From NCBI GenBank assembly GCA_018261615.1, contig JAGTSE010000012.1, positions 1 through 64,000 of the forward strand: a stretch of DNA of 64,000 bases, in the 5' to 3' direction. This document shows positions 31,819 to 41,732 of the stretch, one piece after another. Position 1 is the stretch's first letter; every line of letters begins with the position of its first letter. The stretch is from Pseudomonadota bacterium (GTDB taxonomy: Bacteria; Pseudomonadota; Gammaproteobacteria; Enterobacterales; Enterobacteriaceae). The position numbers were made by a program, and so were the translations under genes. Under the pieces are notes generated by a model. It did not search any database, was not told the origin of the DNA, and saw only the letters and a list, made by a program, of their open reading frames with translations.

Positions 31819-31905
31819 GCGAAGGTGGCGGAATTGGTAGACGCGCTAGCTTCAGGTGTTAGTGTCCTTACGGACGTGGGGGTTCAAGTCCCCCCCCTCG
31901 CACCA
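31819..31905 (+). tRNA. leuT: tRNA-Leu (CAG)
   Basis: 87-base class II tRNA with a long variable arm (TGTCCTTACGGACG) and encoded CCA. Anticodon CAG at 31853-31855 reads CUG. The acceptor stem has an A5-C68 mismatch, which is also present in the E. coli gene, so it is not a defect. Confidence 0.97.
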
Positions 31906-31942
31906 CAACTTAAATTGAAAAAAATTCAAAAAGCAGTAAAAA

Positions 31943-32019
31943 CGGCGAGTAGCGCAGCTTGGTAGCGCAACTGGTTTGGGACCAGTGGGTCGGAGGTTCG
32001 AATCCTCTCTCGCCGACCA
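31943..32019 (+). tRNA. proM: tRNA-Pro (TGG)
   Basis: 77 bases, acceptor stem CGGCGAG/CTCGCCG, encoded CCA, anticodon TGG at 31977-31979. Last gene of the tRNA operon; a terminator begins seven bases later. Confidence 0.97.
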
Positions 32020-32025
32020 ATTTTG

Positions 32026-32050
32026 AACCCCGCGAAAGCGGGGTTTTTTT
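32026..32050 (+). terminator. tRNA operon terminator
   Basis: AACCCCGC-GAAA-GCGGGGTT with a run of seven T: a textbook intrinsic terminator closing the tRNA operon. Confidence 0.95.
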
Positions 32051-32086
32051 GTTTTCTGCGTTCCCTTAATCTCCGCTTTTTCTGTC

Positions 32087-32104
32087 TGTTGGTCATCAAC
32101 GACA
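32087..32104. promoter_or_regulatory. candidate GlrR site 1 for glmZ
   Basis: TGTT-N10-GACA, one mismatch from the TGTC-N10-GACA motif bound by the response regulator GlrR (QseF). It is the most distal of three such sites upstream of glmZ. Confidence 0.55.
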
Positions 32105-32118
32105 ACCCCTTTTCGTAC

Positions 32119-32136
32119 TGTCGCCTGCAGGAGACA
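32119..32136. promoter_or_regulatory. candidate GlrR site 2 for glmZ
   Basis: Exact TGTC-N10-GACA match to the GlrR activator-binding motif, 32 bases from site 1 and about 170 bases upstream of the sigma-54 promoter. Confidence 0.7.
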
Positions 32137-32182
32137 TCTAATTTATTGAATTTAAATGAATAATATAATTCACCCGGTTAAA

Positions 32183-32200
32183 TGTCGTTCTGCGGCGACA
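32183..32200. promoter_or_regulatory. candidate GlrR site 3 for glmZ
   Basis: Exact TGTC-N10-GACA match, about 106 bases upstream of the sigma-54 promoter, a distance that suits enhancer looping. No gene is supported in 32051-32332; a 73-codon frame here has no ribosome-binding site. Confidence 0.7.
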
Positions 32201-32305
32201 GATTGTGACGGCGAACGTGGTGAAGGGGGAGCAGGATGCCCGGAGAAGGTTGAATTTATTGGCTTATTAAAAGTTTGCGCTGCGTTCCATTTGAGAGTGC
32301 AAGAC

Positions 32306-32321
32306 TGGCATGATACGTGCA
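32306..32321 (+). promoter_or_regulatory. sigma-54 promoter of glmZ
   Basis: TGGCATGATACGTGCA has the invariant GG and GC with the required 10-base spacing of -24/-12 promoters (consensus TGGCAC-N5-TTGCA). It sits about 12 bases before the mapped-by-homology start of GlmZ. A possible overlapping sigma-70 -10 element TAATAT occurs at 32323 but no good -35 is paired with it. Confidence 0.75.
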
Positions 32322-32332
32322 ATAATATCTAT

Positions 32333-32538
32333 GTAGATGCTCATTCCATCTCTTATGCTCGCCTTCTGGCTTCATAAACTCAGGAATGATGCAGAGCCGT
32401 TTACGGTGCTTATCGTCCACTGACAGATGTCGCTTCAGCCTCATCAAACACCATGGACATAACGTTGAGTGAAGCACCCATTAGTTGTCAAAGACCTGTT
32501 TTAACGCCTGCCTGAGCTTTCCGGCAGGCGTTTTTTTT
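32333..32538 (+). ncRNA. glmZ: small regulatory RNA GlmZ
   Basis: About 206 bases closely matching E. coli GlmZ (also RyiA/SraJ) from GTAGATGCTCATTCC to the terminator, with the conserved middle GCAGAGCCGTTTACGGTGC and the 3' pairing region around AACGTTGAGTGAAGCACCC. With Hfq, GlmZ pairs with the glmS leader to raise glucosamine-6-phosphate synthase; RapZ delivers it to RNase E for cleavage. It lies between the tRNA operon and hemY, the E. coli location minus the aslA/aslB genes. Confidence 0.92.
32503..32538 (+). terminator. glmZ terminator
   Basis: AACGCCTGCC/GGCAGGCGTT stem with 10-base loop and eight T. It ends ten bases before the convergent hemY stop codon. Confidence 0.93.
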
Positions 32539-32547
32539 GGCTGGTCG

Positions 32548-33744
32548 TCAGGCCGGGGGGTTATTTTGCAGCGTAAGCAGCAGACCATCACGGCGCATGA
32601 GCGCTGCCTCTTCCGGCTGATGCATTCGATCGAGACAATCTGCCAGCCAGGCGTAGTCGAACGCATCCGGACGCTGTTTCAACGCCGCGCGGAAAGCCAG
32701 ACTTGCTTCCTGCCATTCTCCATGTTTCAGCAGCGACTGGCCCAGCGTACTCCACAGCAGCGGGCGATCACCCTGCGTTTTAATCTGCTGGCGCAAAACT
32801 TTTTCGAGCTGCTCCGGATTATTAGTTTTCAGCCGCGGGATCACCATCACCAGACGATCGTCATACTGGCGTTTCAGGCCATCAAGAATAATTTCCTGTG
32901 CAGTATCGTGATCGTCGCACTCAATCAAGTGCTCGGCGATAGCCACCTGTAGCGTCATCTGCTGACGGATTTTACGGCTCTGGTTTTTCCACCAGCTTTT
33001 CAGACCTTCGCTGCCCTGATCCGCGCGCGCCTGATCCATCATGCCAATCCACGCCTGTTGTTGCAGCGCATCGCGATGATCGTCGTCACCGACATCTGCT
33101 TTCGCCATCGAAGGGATGATATCCAGCAGGGAAGTCCATGCGCCGGTGCGAATATAGGCCTGTTCAGCCAGGCGCAGCACTTCCGGATGACGCGGGGTGA
33201 TCTCCAGCAATTTATCCACGCCATGACGGGCTGCATGATTCTCGTTGCGCGCCAGTTGCAGACGTACCCGGGTGATTTCCACCGGGATGGGGTCGTTTTC
33301 CGCCAGCTCTGCCGCACGCTCCAGATGCTGGTTGGCACGGGCTTCATCACCGCGTTGCTGCGCCGCTTCGGCCGCCAGCAGGTAATTCACCACGGGTTGC
33401 TCGGCGTGATCGGCATTTTTCGACATCAACTTTTCAACTTGCTGGTAGTCGCCTTCCGCCAGCTTGAGCAGCGCTTGCTCCGTTTGTTTACGCGCGCGAC
33501 GACGCTTGCGACCCACAAACCAGCCACGGGTATGCGCGCCAGTGCGGAAAATACGACGCAGCACCCATTCGAGGGCAAATATCACCACCAACGCCAGCAC
33601 CAGAATGATCACTAACCCGGTGACGCTGGTTTCAATGTTGTAATTATCGGTTTGGATCAGCACATAACCCTGATGCCCGGTGAGCATGGGGCCGAGCACG
33701 ATCCCGGCGATCAACAGCGCAAAGAGCAATAATACTTTCAGCAT
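32548..33744 (-). CDS. hemY: heme-associated TPR membrane protein HemY
   Basis: 398 residues: two N-terminal transmembrane helices (about 1-25 and 40-65), then a cytoplasmic tetratricopeptide-repeat domain (residues about 100-390; for example YNYLLAAEAAQQRGDEARANQHLE-type helices). HemY is the last gene of the hemCDXY operon. Its exact role is unresolved; it is thought to help organise heme synthesis and is not related to protoporphyrinogen oxidase HemY of Gram-positives. It starts two bases after hemX. Confidence 0.94.
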   Translation of the reverse strand: MLKVLLLFALLIAGIVLGPMLTGHQGYVLIQTDNYNIETSVTGLVIILVLALVVIFALEWVLRRIFRTGAHTRGWFVGRKRRRARKQTEQALLKLAEGDYQQVEKLMSKNADHAEQPVVNYLLAAEAAQQRGDEARANQHLERAAELAENDPIPVEITRVRLQLARNENHAARHGVDKLLEITPRHPEVLRLAEQAYIRTGAWTSLLDIIPSMAKADVGDDDHRDALQQQAWIGMMDQARADQGSEGLKSWWKNQSRKIRQQMTLQVAIAEHLIECDDHDTAQEIILDGLKRQYDDRLVMVIPRLKTNNPEQLEKVLRQQIKTQGDRPLLWSTLGQSLLKHGEWQEASLAFRAALKQRPDAFDYAWLADCLDRMHQPEEAALMRRDGLLLTLQNNPPA

Positions 33745-33746
33745 GC

Positions 33747-34907
33747 TTATTCTCCCTGCGCTGTGGCTGCATTGGCTGGCGCCTGTTCAGACGTCACAGC
33801 AGGCTGCGCCAGAAGATTGCGTACGCGAGTTTGCATTAATTTTTCCAGTATTGGCTGGCTTTGCAGCGATTCCGGTAAATTCATGGCGATTGTTTTCTGG
33901 CTCAGCTTATCCACTTCCTCGAGGAAGGATTTGGTGGCCGCATCGTCGGTGTCGTAGTACGCGCGTACCCAGGTAGAAACGTTATCCAGCGCCTGTCTGT
34001 AGGTCTCTTCCTGATGACGCGGAACGGCTTGTGCGGCGACGAGCAGACGTGAACGGATGTTTTCACGCAGGTAGATATCCTGATTCGGCGCGAGCAGCGG
34101 TACTGCCGTTTCATCGCGGCGGCGGATAGTGATAAAACTGTCCATAAAGTTCTGCCAGCTTTTTTGCAGATTGACGCGCCATTCGCTGATCGAGCCGGAG
34201 AGTTCGCTGCTATCGTTATCCATCGGTGAATCGTCATCGTTATTATCCGCAAGGCGCAGATTATCGATTTGATTCGAAAGCTGGTTCAGATTGAGGATAA
34301 TGCCGTCGTAATCCACCTGTGTGATTGCCGACAGACTGCCGATATCGTCAGTGATGGCGCGACGTGCAGTAATCAGGCTTGGATCGTTCATCTCAGCCAG
34401 GCTGGCGTCAGCGCTCTTCAACAGCGCGGCAGCGGTGGTGACATCCTGATCGCTCCACAGTTTGCGGCCCGCCAGTTTCACCAGGAAATCGGCCTGCGCC
34501 AGTTGCCAGGTTTTAGCATCAGAACCAGAGATGGTTGCCACTTTCTGCTGCACTTCATTAAGCTGCTTCGCCAGGACGTCGTTCTGACGTTTGGCGGCAT
34601 CAAGCTGGTCTGCTTGTTGTTTAATCACACCTTCCAGCTCTGCGCGTTGCTTATCCTGCGATTGCTGTAAGGCGATAACCTGGTTGGCGATCTCGCCATT
34701 ATTGCTATGCAGTGTTGCCACTTGCTGTTTTACCCAGCCATAAAGCCCCGCACCCGACGCCAGCGCAATAGCGATGGCGATCGCGCTGAGCGCAAGGCTT
34801 GTCCTGTTAGCGCGTCTATTCTTCTCTGCTTTCTCCGGCGGCGGCGTTGCGCCGTCAGCCGCTTTGGTCTCTTCGACCACGGCGGAGGAGTTTTTTTGTT
34901 CCGTCAT
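33747..34907 (-). CDS. hemX: HemX membrane protein
   Basis: 386 residues with a charged, Ala/Pro/Glu-rich N-terminus (residues 1-35), one transmembrane helix (about 36-58, [22 protein letters not shown]) and a long periplasmic region beginning with a coiled coil (about 65-130). Old annotations call it uroporphyrin-III C-methyltransferase, but it has no such domain; related proteins interact with HemY and heme enzymes. Third gene of hemCDXY, 21 bases after hemD. Confidence 0.92.
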   Translation of the reverse strand: MTEQKNSSAVVEETKAADGATPPPEKAEKNRRANRTSLALSAIAIAIALASGAGLYGWVKQQVATLHSNNGEIANQVIALQQSQDKQRAELEGVIKQQADQLDAAKRQNDVLAKQLNEVQQKVATISGSDAKTWQLAQADFLVKLAGRKLWSDQDVTTAAALLKSADASLAEMNDPSLITARRAITDDIGSLSAITQVDYDGIILNLNQLSNQIDNLRLADNNDDDSPMDNDSSELSGSISEWRVNLQKSWQNFMDSFITIRRRDETAVPLLAPNQDIYLRENIRSRLLVAAQAVPRHQEETYRQALDNVSTWVRAYYDTDDAATKSFLEEVDKLSQKTIAMNLPESLQSQPILEKLMQTRVRNLLAQPAVTSEQAPANAATAQGE

Positions 34908-34928
34908 TATGGCTTCCCATTATGAGAG

Positions 34929-35669
34929 TTATTGTAATGCGCGAAGTAGCGCATCGTTGTCGGCATTGTCAGCGACCCGAATATCCTGCCAGCCCAATTC
35001 CCGGGCGAGGTGCGCCAGACGCTCGCTCGCCACAACCAGGCGACAGTGAAGTAGCCAGTTTTCCCGATACCAGTGGGGAATAAGTGAAAACAATTGCTGC
35101 ATCATTTCGCCGCTGGTGATCACCAGTGTCGTTACGCCACGCGTATGCCAGCGCATTGCTTCTTCAGCACCGTCATAAAATATTGCACTGCGTTGATAAC
35201 ATTCGCAAAACTCAACTTCGGCACCACGCGCCGCCAGCGTCTCTGCCAGCACTTCGCGCCCGCCGTTACCCCGTAAGATTAGTGCATTCTTACCCTGAAC
35301 ACTTTGTAATTCAGGTAATTGTAGCAACACTTCACTGATTTCCCGATCGTGCGGATAGCGCACCTCAATGCCGCTGACGGTATGTAATGCCAGCGCAGTA
35401 GTGCGACCGATAGCGAAATAGTGAGGTTGAGGCGGAAAGCGCAAACCAAGCTGCTGTAAGTGGGCGTGAGCGAATGTTACCGCATGCTGCGACAGGGCAA
35501 AAACCATATCGTCTGCGGTTAAAGCGGAGAGCCGCGCGGGTAATGAAGCGAGCTCGCGGCCTGGCGTAAATTCGATTAACGGAAAGCTCCAGGCCACCAG
35601 CCCCAATGTGCGCAACCGGCTGACTAATTCTTCTCCGGCTGGAGATGGGCGAGTGACCAGAATGCTCAT
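34929..35669 (-). CDS. hemD: uroporphyrinogen-III synthase
   Basis: 246-residue cytosolic enzyme that cyclises and inverts ring D of hydroxymethylbilane to uroporphyrinogen III, precursor of heme, siroheme and cobalamin. The family has low sequence conservation; the N-terminal [19 protein letters not shown] and the central [22 protein letters not shown] segments are typical. The start overlaps the hemC stop by four bases. Confidence 0.95.
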   Translation of the reverse strand: MSILVTRPSPAGEELVSRLRTLGLVAWSFPLIEFTPGRELASLPARLSALTADDMVFALSQHAVTFAHAHLQQLGLRFPPQPHYFAIGRTTALALHTVSGIEVRYPHDREISEVLLQLPELQSVQGKNALILRGNGGREVLAETLAARGAEVEFCECYQRSAIFYDGAEEAMRWHTRGVTTLVITSGEMMQQLFSLIPHWYRENWLLHCRLVVASERLAHLARELGWQDIRVADNADNDALLRALQ

Positions 35670-36607
35670 ACAGGTGCGTCTCCGTTATAAACCTCATCCA
35701 GAATGGCGCGGGCGCCATTCGCCAGTAGCTCTTCTGCCAGCGAGATCCCCAGTTGTTCCGCATCTTCCTGTTTGCCACGGCGTTCACCGCGTACCTGGAT
35801 TGAACCGTCTGGCGAACCCACCAGCCCACGCAGCCAGATCTCGCCGTTGATAAGTTCAGCATAGCTGCCAATAGGCACCTGGCATCCACCTTCAAGACGG
35901 GTATTCATCGCCCGCTCGGCTTTAACGCGCACGGCGGTATCCTGGTGATTCAGCGGTTCGAGCAGCATACGCGTGCGCGCGTCATTGAGGCGGCATTCTA
36001 CGCCGACCGCGCCCTGACCGACTGCCGGTAGCGAGGTTTCCGGCGGCAGCGCTATGCGTACGCGTGAAGCCAGGCCGAGGCGGTTAAGGCCTGCTACAGC
36101 GAGGATAATAGCGTCATATTCACCGTTATCCAGCTTGCTCAGACGGGTGCCGACGTTTCCGCGCAGGGAACGGATCACCAGATCTGGACGGCGCTCCGCC
36201 AGTTGGCACTGACGGCGTAAACTGGAAGTGCCAACAATGCTGCCGTGCGGCATTTCGTCCAGAGAGGCATAACGGTTTGACACAAACGCATCGCGCGGAT
36301 CGTCGCGCTCACAAATGGTCACCAGGCCAAGCCCTTCGGGGAAATCCACTGGCACATCTTTCATTGAATGCACCGCGATATCGGCGCGGTTTTCAAGCAG
36401 TGCCAGCTCAAGTTCTTTCACAAACAACCCCTTGCCGCCCACTTTCGCTAGTGGCGTATCAAGGATCACATCGCCGCGGGTTACCATCGGCACCAGTTCT
36501 ACAGTCAGCCCCGGATGGCTCGCTTCAAGGCGTTCCTTAACGTATTGTGCTTGCCAGAGCGCAAGGGGGCTTTGCCGTGTGGCAATTCTTAAAACATTGT
36601 CTAACAT
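35666..36607 (-). CDS. hemC: porphobilinogen deaminase
   Basis: Hydroxymethylbilane synthase, polymerises four porphobilinogens on a dipyrromethane cofactor. From ATG 36607 ([18 protein letters not shown]) it has 313 residues, the standard length; the frame runs five codons further upstream. The cofactor cysteine is in [10 protein letters not shown] near residue 242, the catalytic Asp in HSMKDVP near 84, and [11 protein letters not shown] near 128. First gene of hemCDXY, divergent from cyaA. Confidence 0.96.
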   Translation of the reverse strand: MLDNVLRIATRQSPLALWQAQYVKERLEASHPGLTVELVPMVTRGDVILDTPLAKVGGKGLFVKELELALLENRADIAVHSMKDVPVDFPEGLGLVTICERDDPRDAFVSNRYASLDEMPHGSIVGTSSLRRQCQLAERRPDLVIRSLRGNVGTRLSKLDNGEYDAIILAVAGLNRLGLASRVRIALPPETSLPAVGQGAVGVECRLNDARTRMLLEPLNHQDTAVRVKAERAMNTRLEGGCQVPIGSYAELINGEIWLRGLVGSPDGSIQVRGERRGKQEDAEQLGISLAEELLANGARAILDEVYNGDAPV

Positions 36608-36806
36608 GCTTGTTACCGTCATTATCGTCCGTTGACCATCCTAACATTGTTGCATTAGGGTGTCAGTGTCCGCGGTGGATTGCCGGGGAAAGAGAAAGCT
36701 TCATCCCGCAATACAGGTGCAGCGCGGGCCGTAATTAAGAATTTACAGAGTGCGTTTGATGCTACACTGGTTTGTACTGCATCTTTCTTTACGGTCAATG
36801 AGCAAG

Positions 36807-36825
36807 GTGTTAAATTGATCACGTT
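36807..36825. promoter_or_regulatory. CRP site in the cyaA promoter
   Basis: GTGTTAAATTGATCACGTT matches the CRP operator of E. coli cyaA P2 (weak left half, good TCAC right half). It supports negative autoregulation of adenylate cyclase by CRP-cAMP. The 311-base hemC-cyaA gap (36608-36918) holds the two divergent promoter regions and no gene. Confidence 0.75.
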
Positions 36826-36918
36826 TTAGACCATTTTTTCGTCGCTACCCCTATAAAGACAAGGGCGAAAAATGGCAACGGCGACTTTGAATTTTCTGTA
36901 AACATCAGGCGATATGTC

Positions 36919-39462
36919 TTGTACCTCTATATTGAGACTCTGAAACAGAGACTGGATGCCATCAATCAACTGCGTGTGGAACGCGCGCTTGCTGCCATGG
37001 GGCCTGCTTTTCAGCAGGTCTACAGTCTGCTGCCGACATTACTGCACTACCATCATCCGCTGATGCCGGGTTACCTTGAGGGTAACGTTCCGCAAGGCAT
37101 TTGCCTTTACACGCCTGATGAAAACCAACTTCACTATCTGAACGAACTCGAACTGCACCGTGGTTTGCCGCCGCAGGAATCGCCAAAAGGTGAATTACCG
37201 ATCACCGGTGTTTACTCTATGGGTAGCACGTCATCCGTTGGGCAAAGTTGCTCTTCGGATCTGGACATCTGGGTATGCCATCAATCCTGGCTCGATAACG
37301 AAGAGCGTCAACTGTTGCAGCGTAAATGCAGCCTGCTCGAAAGTTGGGCTGCATCGCTGGGTGTTGAAGTGAGCTTTTTCCTGATTGATGAAAACCGTTT
37401 CCGCCATAACGAAAGCGGCAGTCTCGGCGGCGAGGATTGCGGCTCGACGCAGCATATATTGTTGCTTGACGAATTTTACCGCACCGCAGTGCGTCTCGCC
37501 GGGAAACGTATTCTTTGGAATATGGTGCCGGGCGATGAAGAAGAGCATTACGACGACTACGTAATGACGCTCTATGCGCAGGGTGTGCTGACGCCAAATG
37601 AGTGGCTGGATCTCGGCGGCTTAAGTTCCCTTTCGGCGGAAGAGTACTTCGGTGCCAGCCTTTGGCAGCTTTATAAAAGTATCGATTCCCCGTACAAAGC
37701 AGTGTTGAAAACCCTGCTGCTGGAAGCTTATTCCTGGGAATATCCCAACACGCGCCTGCTGGCGAAAGATATTAAACAGCGTCTGCATGATGGCGAGATC
37801 GTCTCCTTCGGTCTTGATCACTACTGCATGATGCTGGAACGCGTAACGCAATATCTGGTTGCCATCGAAGACACCACCCGTCTCGATCTGGCGCGTCGAT
37901 GTTTCTACTTAAAAGTGTGCGAGAAGCTCAGCCGTGAACGCGCCTGCGTCGGCTGGCGTCGTGAAGTGATCGCACAATTGGTGAAAGAGTGGGGTTGGGA
38001 CGATGCGCGCGTGGTCATGCTGGATAACCGCGCCAACTGGAAAATCGATCAGGTACGCGAAGCGCACAATGAACTGCTCGACGCGATGATGCAGAGCTAC
38101 CGCAATCTGATCCGTTTCGCCCGGCGTAATAATCTGAGCGTTTCCGCCAGCCCGCAGGATATCGGGGTGTTGACCCGTAAACTGTATGCCGCCTTTGAGG
38201 CGTTGCCGGGCAAAGTAACGCTTGTGAACCCACAGATTTCACCGGATCTCTCCGAACCCAATTTAACCTTTATTCATGTTCCGCCAGGCCGCGCCAACCG
38301 CACTGGCTGGTATCTGTACAATCGTGCGCCGAACATGGACTCTATCGTCAGCCATCAGCCGCTGGAATATAACCGTTATCTGAATAAGCTGGTGGCCTGG
38401 GCTTGGTTTAACGGGCTGCTGACCTCGCGCACACATCTGTTTATTAAAGGCAATGATGTGGTCGATCTGGCGAAATTGCAGGAGATGGTAGCGGATGTAT
38501 CGCATCACTTCCCGCTGCGCCTGCCTGCGCCGGCCCCGAAAGCGCTCTATAGCCCGTGCGAAATCCGTCACCTGGCGATTATCGTCAACCTGGAGTACGA
38601 CCCGACTGCGGCGTTCCGTAACCAAGTGGTGCATTTCGACTTCCGTAAGCTTGATGTCTTCAGCTTCGGCGAGCAGCAAAACTGCCTCGTCGGAAGCGTG
38701 GATCTGCTCTACCGTAATTCGTGGAATGAGGTGCGTACTCTGCATTTCAACGGTGAGCAGGCGATGATTGAAGCGCTGAAAACGATTCTCGGCAAAATGC
38801 ATCAGGATGCTGCACCGCCGGATAGCGTTGAAGTGTTCTGCTACAGCCAGCATCTGCGCGGCCTGATTCGAACCCGCGTCCAGCAGCTGGTTTCTGAGTG
38901 TATTGAGCTGCGTCTTTCCAGTACGCGCCAGGAAACTGGACGCTTTAAAGCATTGCGCGTGGCGGGCCAGACCTGGGGACTGTTCTTTGAACGCCTGAAT
39001 GTGTCGGTACAGAAGCTGGAAAACGCGATCGAGTTTTACGGTGCGATTTCGCATAACAAACTGCATGGCCTTTCCGTGCAGGTTGAAACCAATCACGTCG
39101 AATTACCGGCGGTGGTGGATGGTTTTGCCAGCGAAGGGATTATTCAGTTCTTTTTTGAAGAGACCGGCGAAGAAGGCTTTAACATCTATATTCTGGATGA
39201 GAGCAACCGCGCGGAAGTTTATCACCACTGTGAAGGCAGCAAAGAGGAGCTGGTGCGGGATGTAAGCCGTTTCTACTCGTCATCACATGACCGCTTCACT
39301 TACGGCTCCAGCTTTATTAACTTCAACTTGCCGCAGTTCTATCAAATTGTGAATACGGAAGGGCGTGCGCAGGTGATCCCGTTCCGCAATCAGACAATCA
39401 GCACCGCAACGCCGGCGAATCAGGACAACGATGCGCCGCTGTTGCAGCAATATTTCTCGTAA
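36919..39462 (+). CDS. cyaA: adenylate cyclase class I
   Basis: 847-residue class I cyclase making cAMP for CRP. It starts at TTG 36919, as in E. coli, where the poor start codon limits expression; the following sequence [19 protein letters not shown] is conserved. The N-terminal half is catalytic, a nucleotidyltransferase fold with [18 protein letters not shown] near residue 103-120. The C-terminal half is the regulatory region contacted by the glucose PTS (EIIA-Glc). The tail around residues 815-840 is variable. Confidence 0.96.
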   Translation: MYLYIETLKQRLDAINQLRVERALAAMGPAFQQVYSLLPTLLHYHHPLMPGYLEGNVPQGICLYTPDENQLHYLNELELHRGLPPQESPKGELPITGVYSMGSTSSVGQSCSSDLDIWVCHQSWLDNEERQLLQRKCSLLESWAASLGVEVSFFLIDENRFRHNESGSLGGEDCGSTQHILLLDEFYRTAVRLAGKRILWNMVPGDEEEHYDDYVMTLYAQGVLTPNEWLDLGGLSSLSAEEYFGASLWQLYKSIDSPYKAVLKTLLLEAYSWEYPNTRLLAKDIKQRLHDGEIVSFGLDHYCMMLERVTQYLVAIEDTTRLDLARRCFYLKVCEKLSRERACVGWRREVIAQLVKEWGWDDARVVMLDNRANWKIDQVREAHNELLDAMMQSYRNLIRFARRNNLSVSASPQDIGVLTRKLYAAFEALPGKVTLVNPQISPDLSEPNLTFIHVPPGRANRTGWYLYNRAPNMDSIVSHQPLEYNRYLNKLVAWAWFNGLLTSRTHLFIKGNDVVDLAKLQEMVADVSHHFPLRLPAPAPKALYSPCEIRHLAIIVNLEYDPTAAFRNQVVHFDFRKLDVFSFGEQQNCLVGSVDLLYRNSWNEVRTLHFNGEQAMIEALKTILGKMHQDAAPPDSVEVFCYSQHLRGLIRTRVQQLVSECIELRLSSTRQETGRFKALRVAGQTWGLFFERLNVSVQKLENAIEFYGAISHNKLHGLSVQVETNHVELPAVVDGFASEGIIQFFFEETGEEGFNIYILDESNRAEVYHHCEGSKEELVRDVSRFYSSSHDRFTYGSSFINFNLPQFYQIVNTEGRAQVIPFRNQTISTATPANQDNDAPLLQQYFS

Positions 39463-39466
39463 TGTG

Positions 39467-39498
39467 TGCCGGATAAATCATTAACATCTTATCCGGCG
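39467..39498. repeat. REP palindrome after cyaA
   Basis: TGCCGGATAA and TTATCCGGCG arms flank AATCATTAACATC. This REP-type hairpin lies between the convergent cyaA and cyaY stop codons and may protect or end both messages. Confidence 0.75.
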
Positions 39499-39505
39499 CG
39501 TAATA

Positions 39506-39826
39506 TTAACGAAAAGTCACCGTTTCGCCCGCTTGCTGTGTGGCTGCCTGTTCCAGCAGATCCCAGAAGGTTTCGCCGCTGCGATCGCAAACCCAGTCGT
39601 CACCCTTGAGATCGAAATGGTAGCCGCCTTGTTTGGTTGCCAGCCACACCTGGTGCAGTGGCTCCTGACGGTTGATGATGATTTTGCTGCCATTTTCAAA
39701 GCTGATGGTTAAGACGCCTCCGTTGGTTTCGCAGTCGATGTCGCTGTCACCATCCCAGTCATCAAGGCGTTCTTCGATGGTGAGCCACAGACTGTCGGCG
39801 AGGCGATGAAATTCACTGTCGTTCAT
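39506..39826 (-). CDS. cyaY: frataxin-like protein CyaY
   Basis: 106-residue bacterial frataxin that binds iron and modulates IscS-driven Fe-S cluster assembly. The acidic first helix ([23 protein letters not shown]) carries the iron-binding carboxylates; the beta-sheet segment [15 protein letters not shown] and the Trp-rich [16 protein letters not shown] are conserved. Divergent from lptM. Confidence 0.95.
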   Translation of the reverse strand: MNDSEFHRLADSLWLTIEERLDDWDGDSDIDCETNGGVLTISFENGSKIIINRQEPLHQVWLATKQGGYHFDLKGDDWVCDRSGETFWDLLEQAATQQAGETVTFR

Positions 39827-39963
39827 TCTGCTTTCCTGTTTTTTATGATGGCAGCAGTATAACGCGAAATATTTCCCGATGCCCTAAACCAGCAAACTCT
39901 TGCTTTTGTGTCTTCTCCTGCGATGATAGAAAGCAGAAAGAACGAACTTACAGGCAACTCATA

Positions 39964-40167
39964 ATGAAAGATGTGTTTCGCGCGATGGCCGTATTGCTGA
40001 CTCTGTTCAGCCTGACGGGGTGTGGTCTGAAAGGGCCGCTCTATTTTCCTCCTGCGGATAAAAATGCGCCGCCGCCAACCAAAACGCAAACCAGCACGAT
40101 CCAGCCGAGCACGCCGAATAGCAACGATCGTGGTGACGACGGCTCTCCGAGCCAGGTGAATTACTGA
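39964..40167 (+). CDS. lptM: LPS-transport lipoprotein LptM (YifL)
   Basis: 67-residue lipoprotein with a signal peptide and lipobox LTGC; lipidation at Cys20. The mature part begins CGLKGPLYFPP and is followed by a Pro/Thr/Ser-rich tail ending PSQVNY. In E. coli LptM helps the LptDE translocon fold with correct disulfides. The tail sequence between residues 40 and 60 is diverged. 36 bases upstream of dapF. Confidence 0.93.
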   Translation: MKDVFRAMAVLLTLFSLTGCGLKGPLYFPPADKNAPPPTKTQTSTIQPSTPNSNDRGDDGSPSQVNY

Positions 40168-40203
40168 CGCTACCGTTCTGTATCCGCGCAACTGGAGTAG
40201 ATG

Positions 40204-41028
40204 ATGCAGTTCTCAAAAATGCATGGCCTTGGCAACGATTTTATGGTCGTCGACGCGGTAACGCAGAATGTCTTTTTCTCACCGGAGCTGATCCGTCGTC
40301 TGGCGGATCGCCACCTTGGCGTTGGATTTGATCAACTGCTGGTGGTTGAGCCTCCCTACGATCCCGAACTCGATTTCCACTACCGTATTTTCAATGCCGA
40401 CGGCAGTGAAGTGTCGCAGTGCGGTAACGGCGCGCGCTGTTTCGCCCGCTTTGTTCGCCTGAAAGGGTTAACCAATAAACGTGATATTCGCGTCAGTACG
40501 GCGAACGGTCGTATGGTGTTGAGCGTAACGGAAGACGAACTGGTACGCGTCAATATGGGCGAGCCAAACTTTGAACCGTCGCAGGTGCCATTCCGCGCTA
40601 ACAAAGCTGAAAAGACCTATATTATGCGGGCCGCGGAGCAAACCATACTGTGCGGCGTTGTTTCGATGGGGAATCCGCACTGTGTGATTCAGGTTGATGA
40701 CGTGGACACCGCGCCGGTAGAAACGCTGGGGCCGGTGATGGAGAGCCACGAGCGTTTTTCTGAGCGCGCCAATATCGGTTTTATGCAGGTCGTCTCACGG
40801 GATCACATCCGACTGCGTGTCTTTGAACGTGGTGCAGGTGAAACTCAGGCGTGCGGTAGCGGCGCTTGTGCGGCTGTCGCGGTCGGCATTCAACAGGATT
40901 TACTGGTCGAAAATGTTCGCGTTGAATTACCGGGCGGTCGGCTTGATATCGCGTGGAAAGGACCGGGTCAACCGTTGTTTATGACTGGCCCGGCGGTACA
41001 TGTCTATGACGGGTTTATTCATCTATGA
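40204..41028 (+). CDS. dapF: diaminopimelate epimerase
   Basis: Converts LL- to meso-diaminopimelate for lysine and peptidoglycan. Two adjacent ATGs exist (40201, 40204); I chose the second because GGAG at 40194 is then six bases away and the 274-residue length matches E. coli. The two catalytic cysteines lie in QCGNGARC near residue 73 and ACGSGACA near 217. Overlaps yigA by four bases. Confidence 0.96.
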   Translation: MQFSKMHGLGNDFMVVDAVTQNVFFSPELIRRLADRHLGVGFDQLLVVEPPYDPELDFHYRIFNADGSEVSQCGNGARCFARFVRLKGLTNKRDIRVSTANGRMVLSVTEDELVRVNMGEPNFEPSQVPFRANKAEKTYIMRAAEQTILCGVVSMGNPHCVIQVDDVDTAPVETLGPVMESHERFSERANIGFMQVVSRDHIRLRVFERGAGETQACGSGACAAVAVGIQQDLLVENVRVELPGGRLDIAWKGPGQPLFMTGPAVHVYDGFIHL

Positions 41029-41732
41029 AGCATATAGGAGAAGAGCAGCAGGGAACGTTGGCCGAACTGGATGACCAGGCGGTGGCGGATTATCTGCTGC
41101 ACCATCCTGAATTCTTTATCCGCAATGCGCGGCTGGTCGAGCAAATGCGCGTGCCGCACCCGGTGCGCGGTATGGTTTCTCTCGTCGAATGGCACATGGC
41201 GCGCTCGCGTAATCACATCAATGTGCTGGAAGAGAACATGACCTTGTTGATGGAACAGGCGAGCGCAAACGAAGGGTTATTCTATCGTTTGCTGCGCCTG
41301 CAAAGTCGGCTGGCATCCGCCGGCAGCCTTGAAGAAATGCTTAACCGTTTCCATCGCTGGGCGCGCGATCTGGGGCTGGCGGGTGCAACTATCCGCTTGT
41401 TTCCCGATCGCTGGCGTCTGGGCGCGCCTTCGCGCTACACCCACCTTGCGCTCTCCCGGCAGGCGTTCGAATCGTTGCGCATTCAACGCTTAGGCCAGCA
41501 GCACCACTATCTCGGCTCATTAAACGGGCCGGAGCTACTGCTGCTATTGCCGGAAGCGAAAGCAATTGGCTCCGTGGCTATGTCCTTAATGGGGCCGGAC
41601 GGTTCCCTTGGCGTGGTGCTGTTCAGCAGCCGTGATGTTCACCATTACCAGCAAAGTCAGGGTACCCAGCTTTTAGATGAGATAGCGCAGATGCTGCCGG
41701 ATCTTCTGGAACGCTGGATCGAGCGCGTATGA
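41025..41732 (+). CDS. yigA: YigA, DUF484 protein
   Basis: 235-residue DUF484 family protein with a GAF-like fold. An N-terminal segment ([24 protein letters not shown]) is diagnostic of the family; a short coiled coil follows (about residues 55-85). It is always found between dapF and xerC; the biochemical function is unknown. ATGA overlaps at both ends suggest translation coupling in dapF-yigA-xerC-yigB. Confidence 0.93.
   Translation: MKHIGEEQQGTLAELDDQAVADYLLHHPEFFIRNARLVEQMRVPHPVRGMVSLVEWHMARSRNHINVLEENMTLLMEQASANEGLFYRLLRLQSRLASAGSLEEMLNRFHRWARDLGLAGATIRLFPDRWRLGAPSRYTHLALSRQAFESLRIQRLGQQHHYLGSLNGPELLLLLPEAKAIGSVAMSLMGPDGSLGVVLFSSRDVHHYQQSQGTQLLDEIAQMLPDLLERWIERV

Noticed and set aside
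31819..31905. Acceptor-stem mismatch in tRNA-Leu as a sign of a damaged gene
   Set aside because: The same A-C mismatch is in the functional E. coli leuT sequence as I recall it.
32156..32377. 73-codon plus-strand frame upstream of and into glmZ
   Set aside because: No Shine-Dalgarno; it covers GlrR sites, the sigma-54 promoter and the glmZ 5' end, which explain the sequence better.
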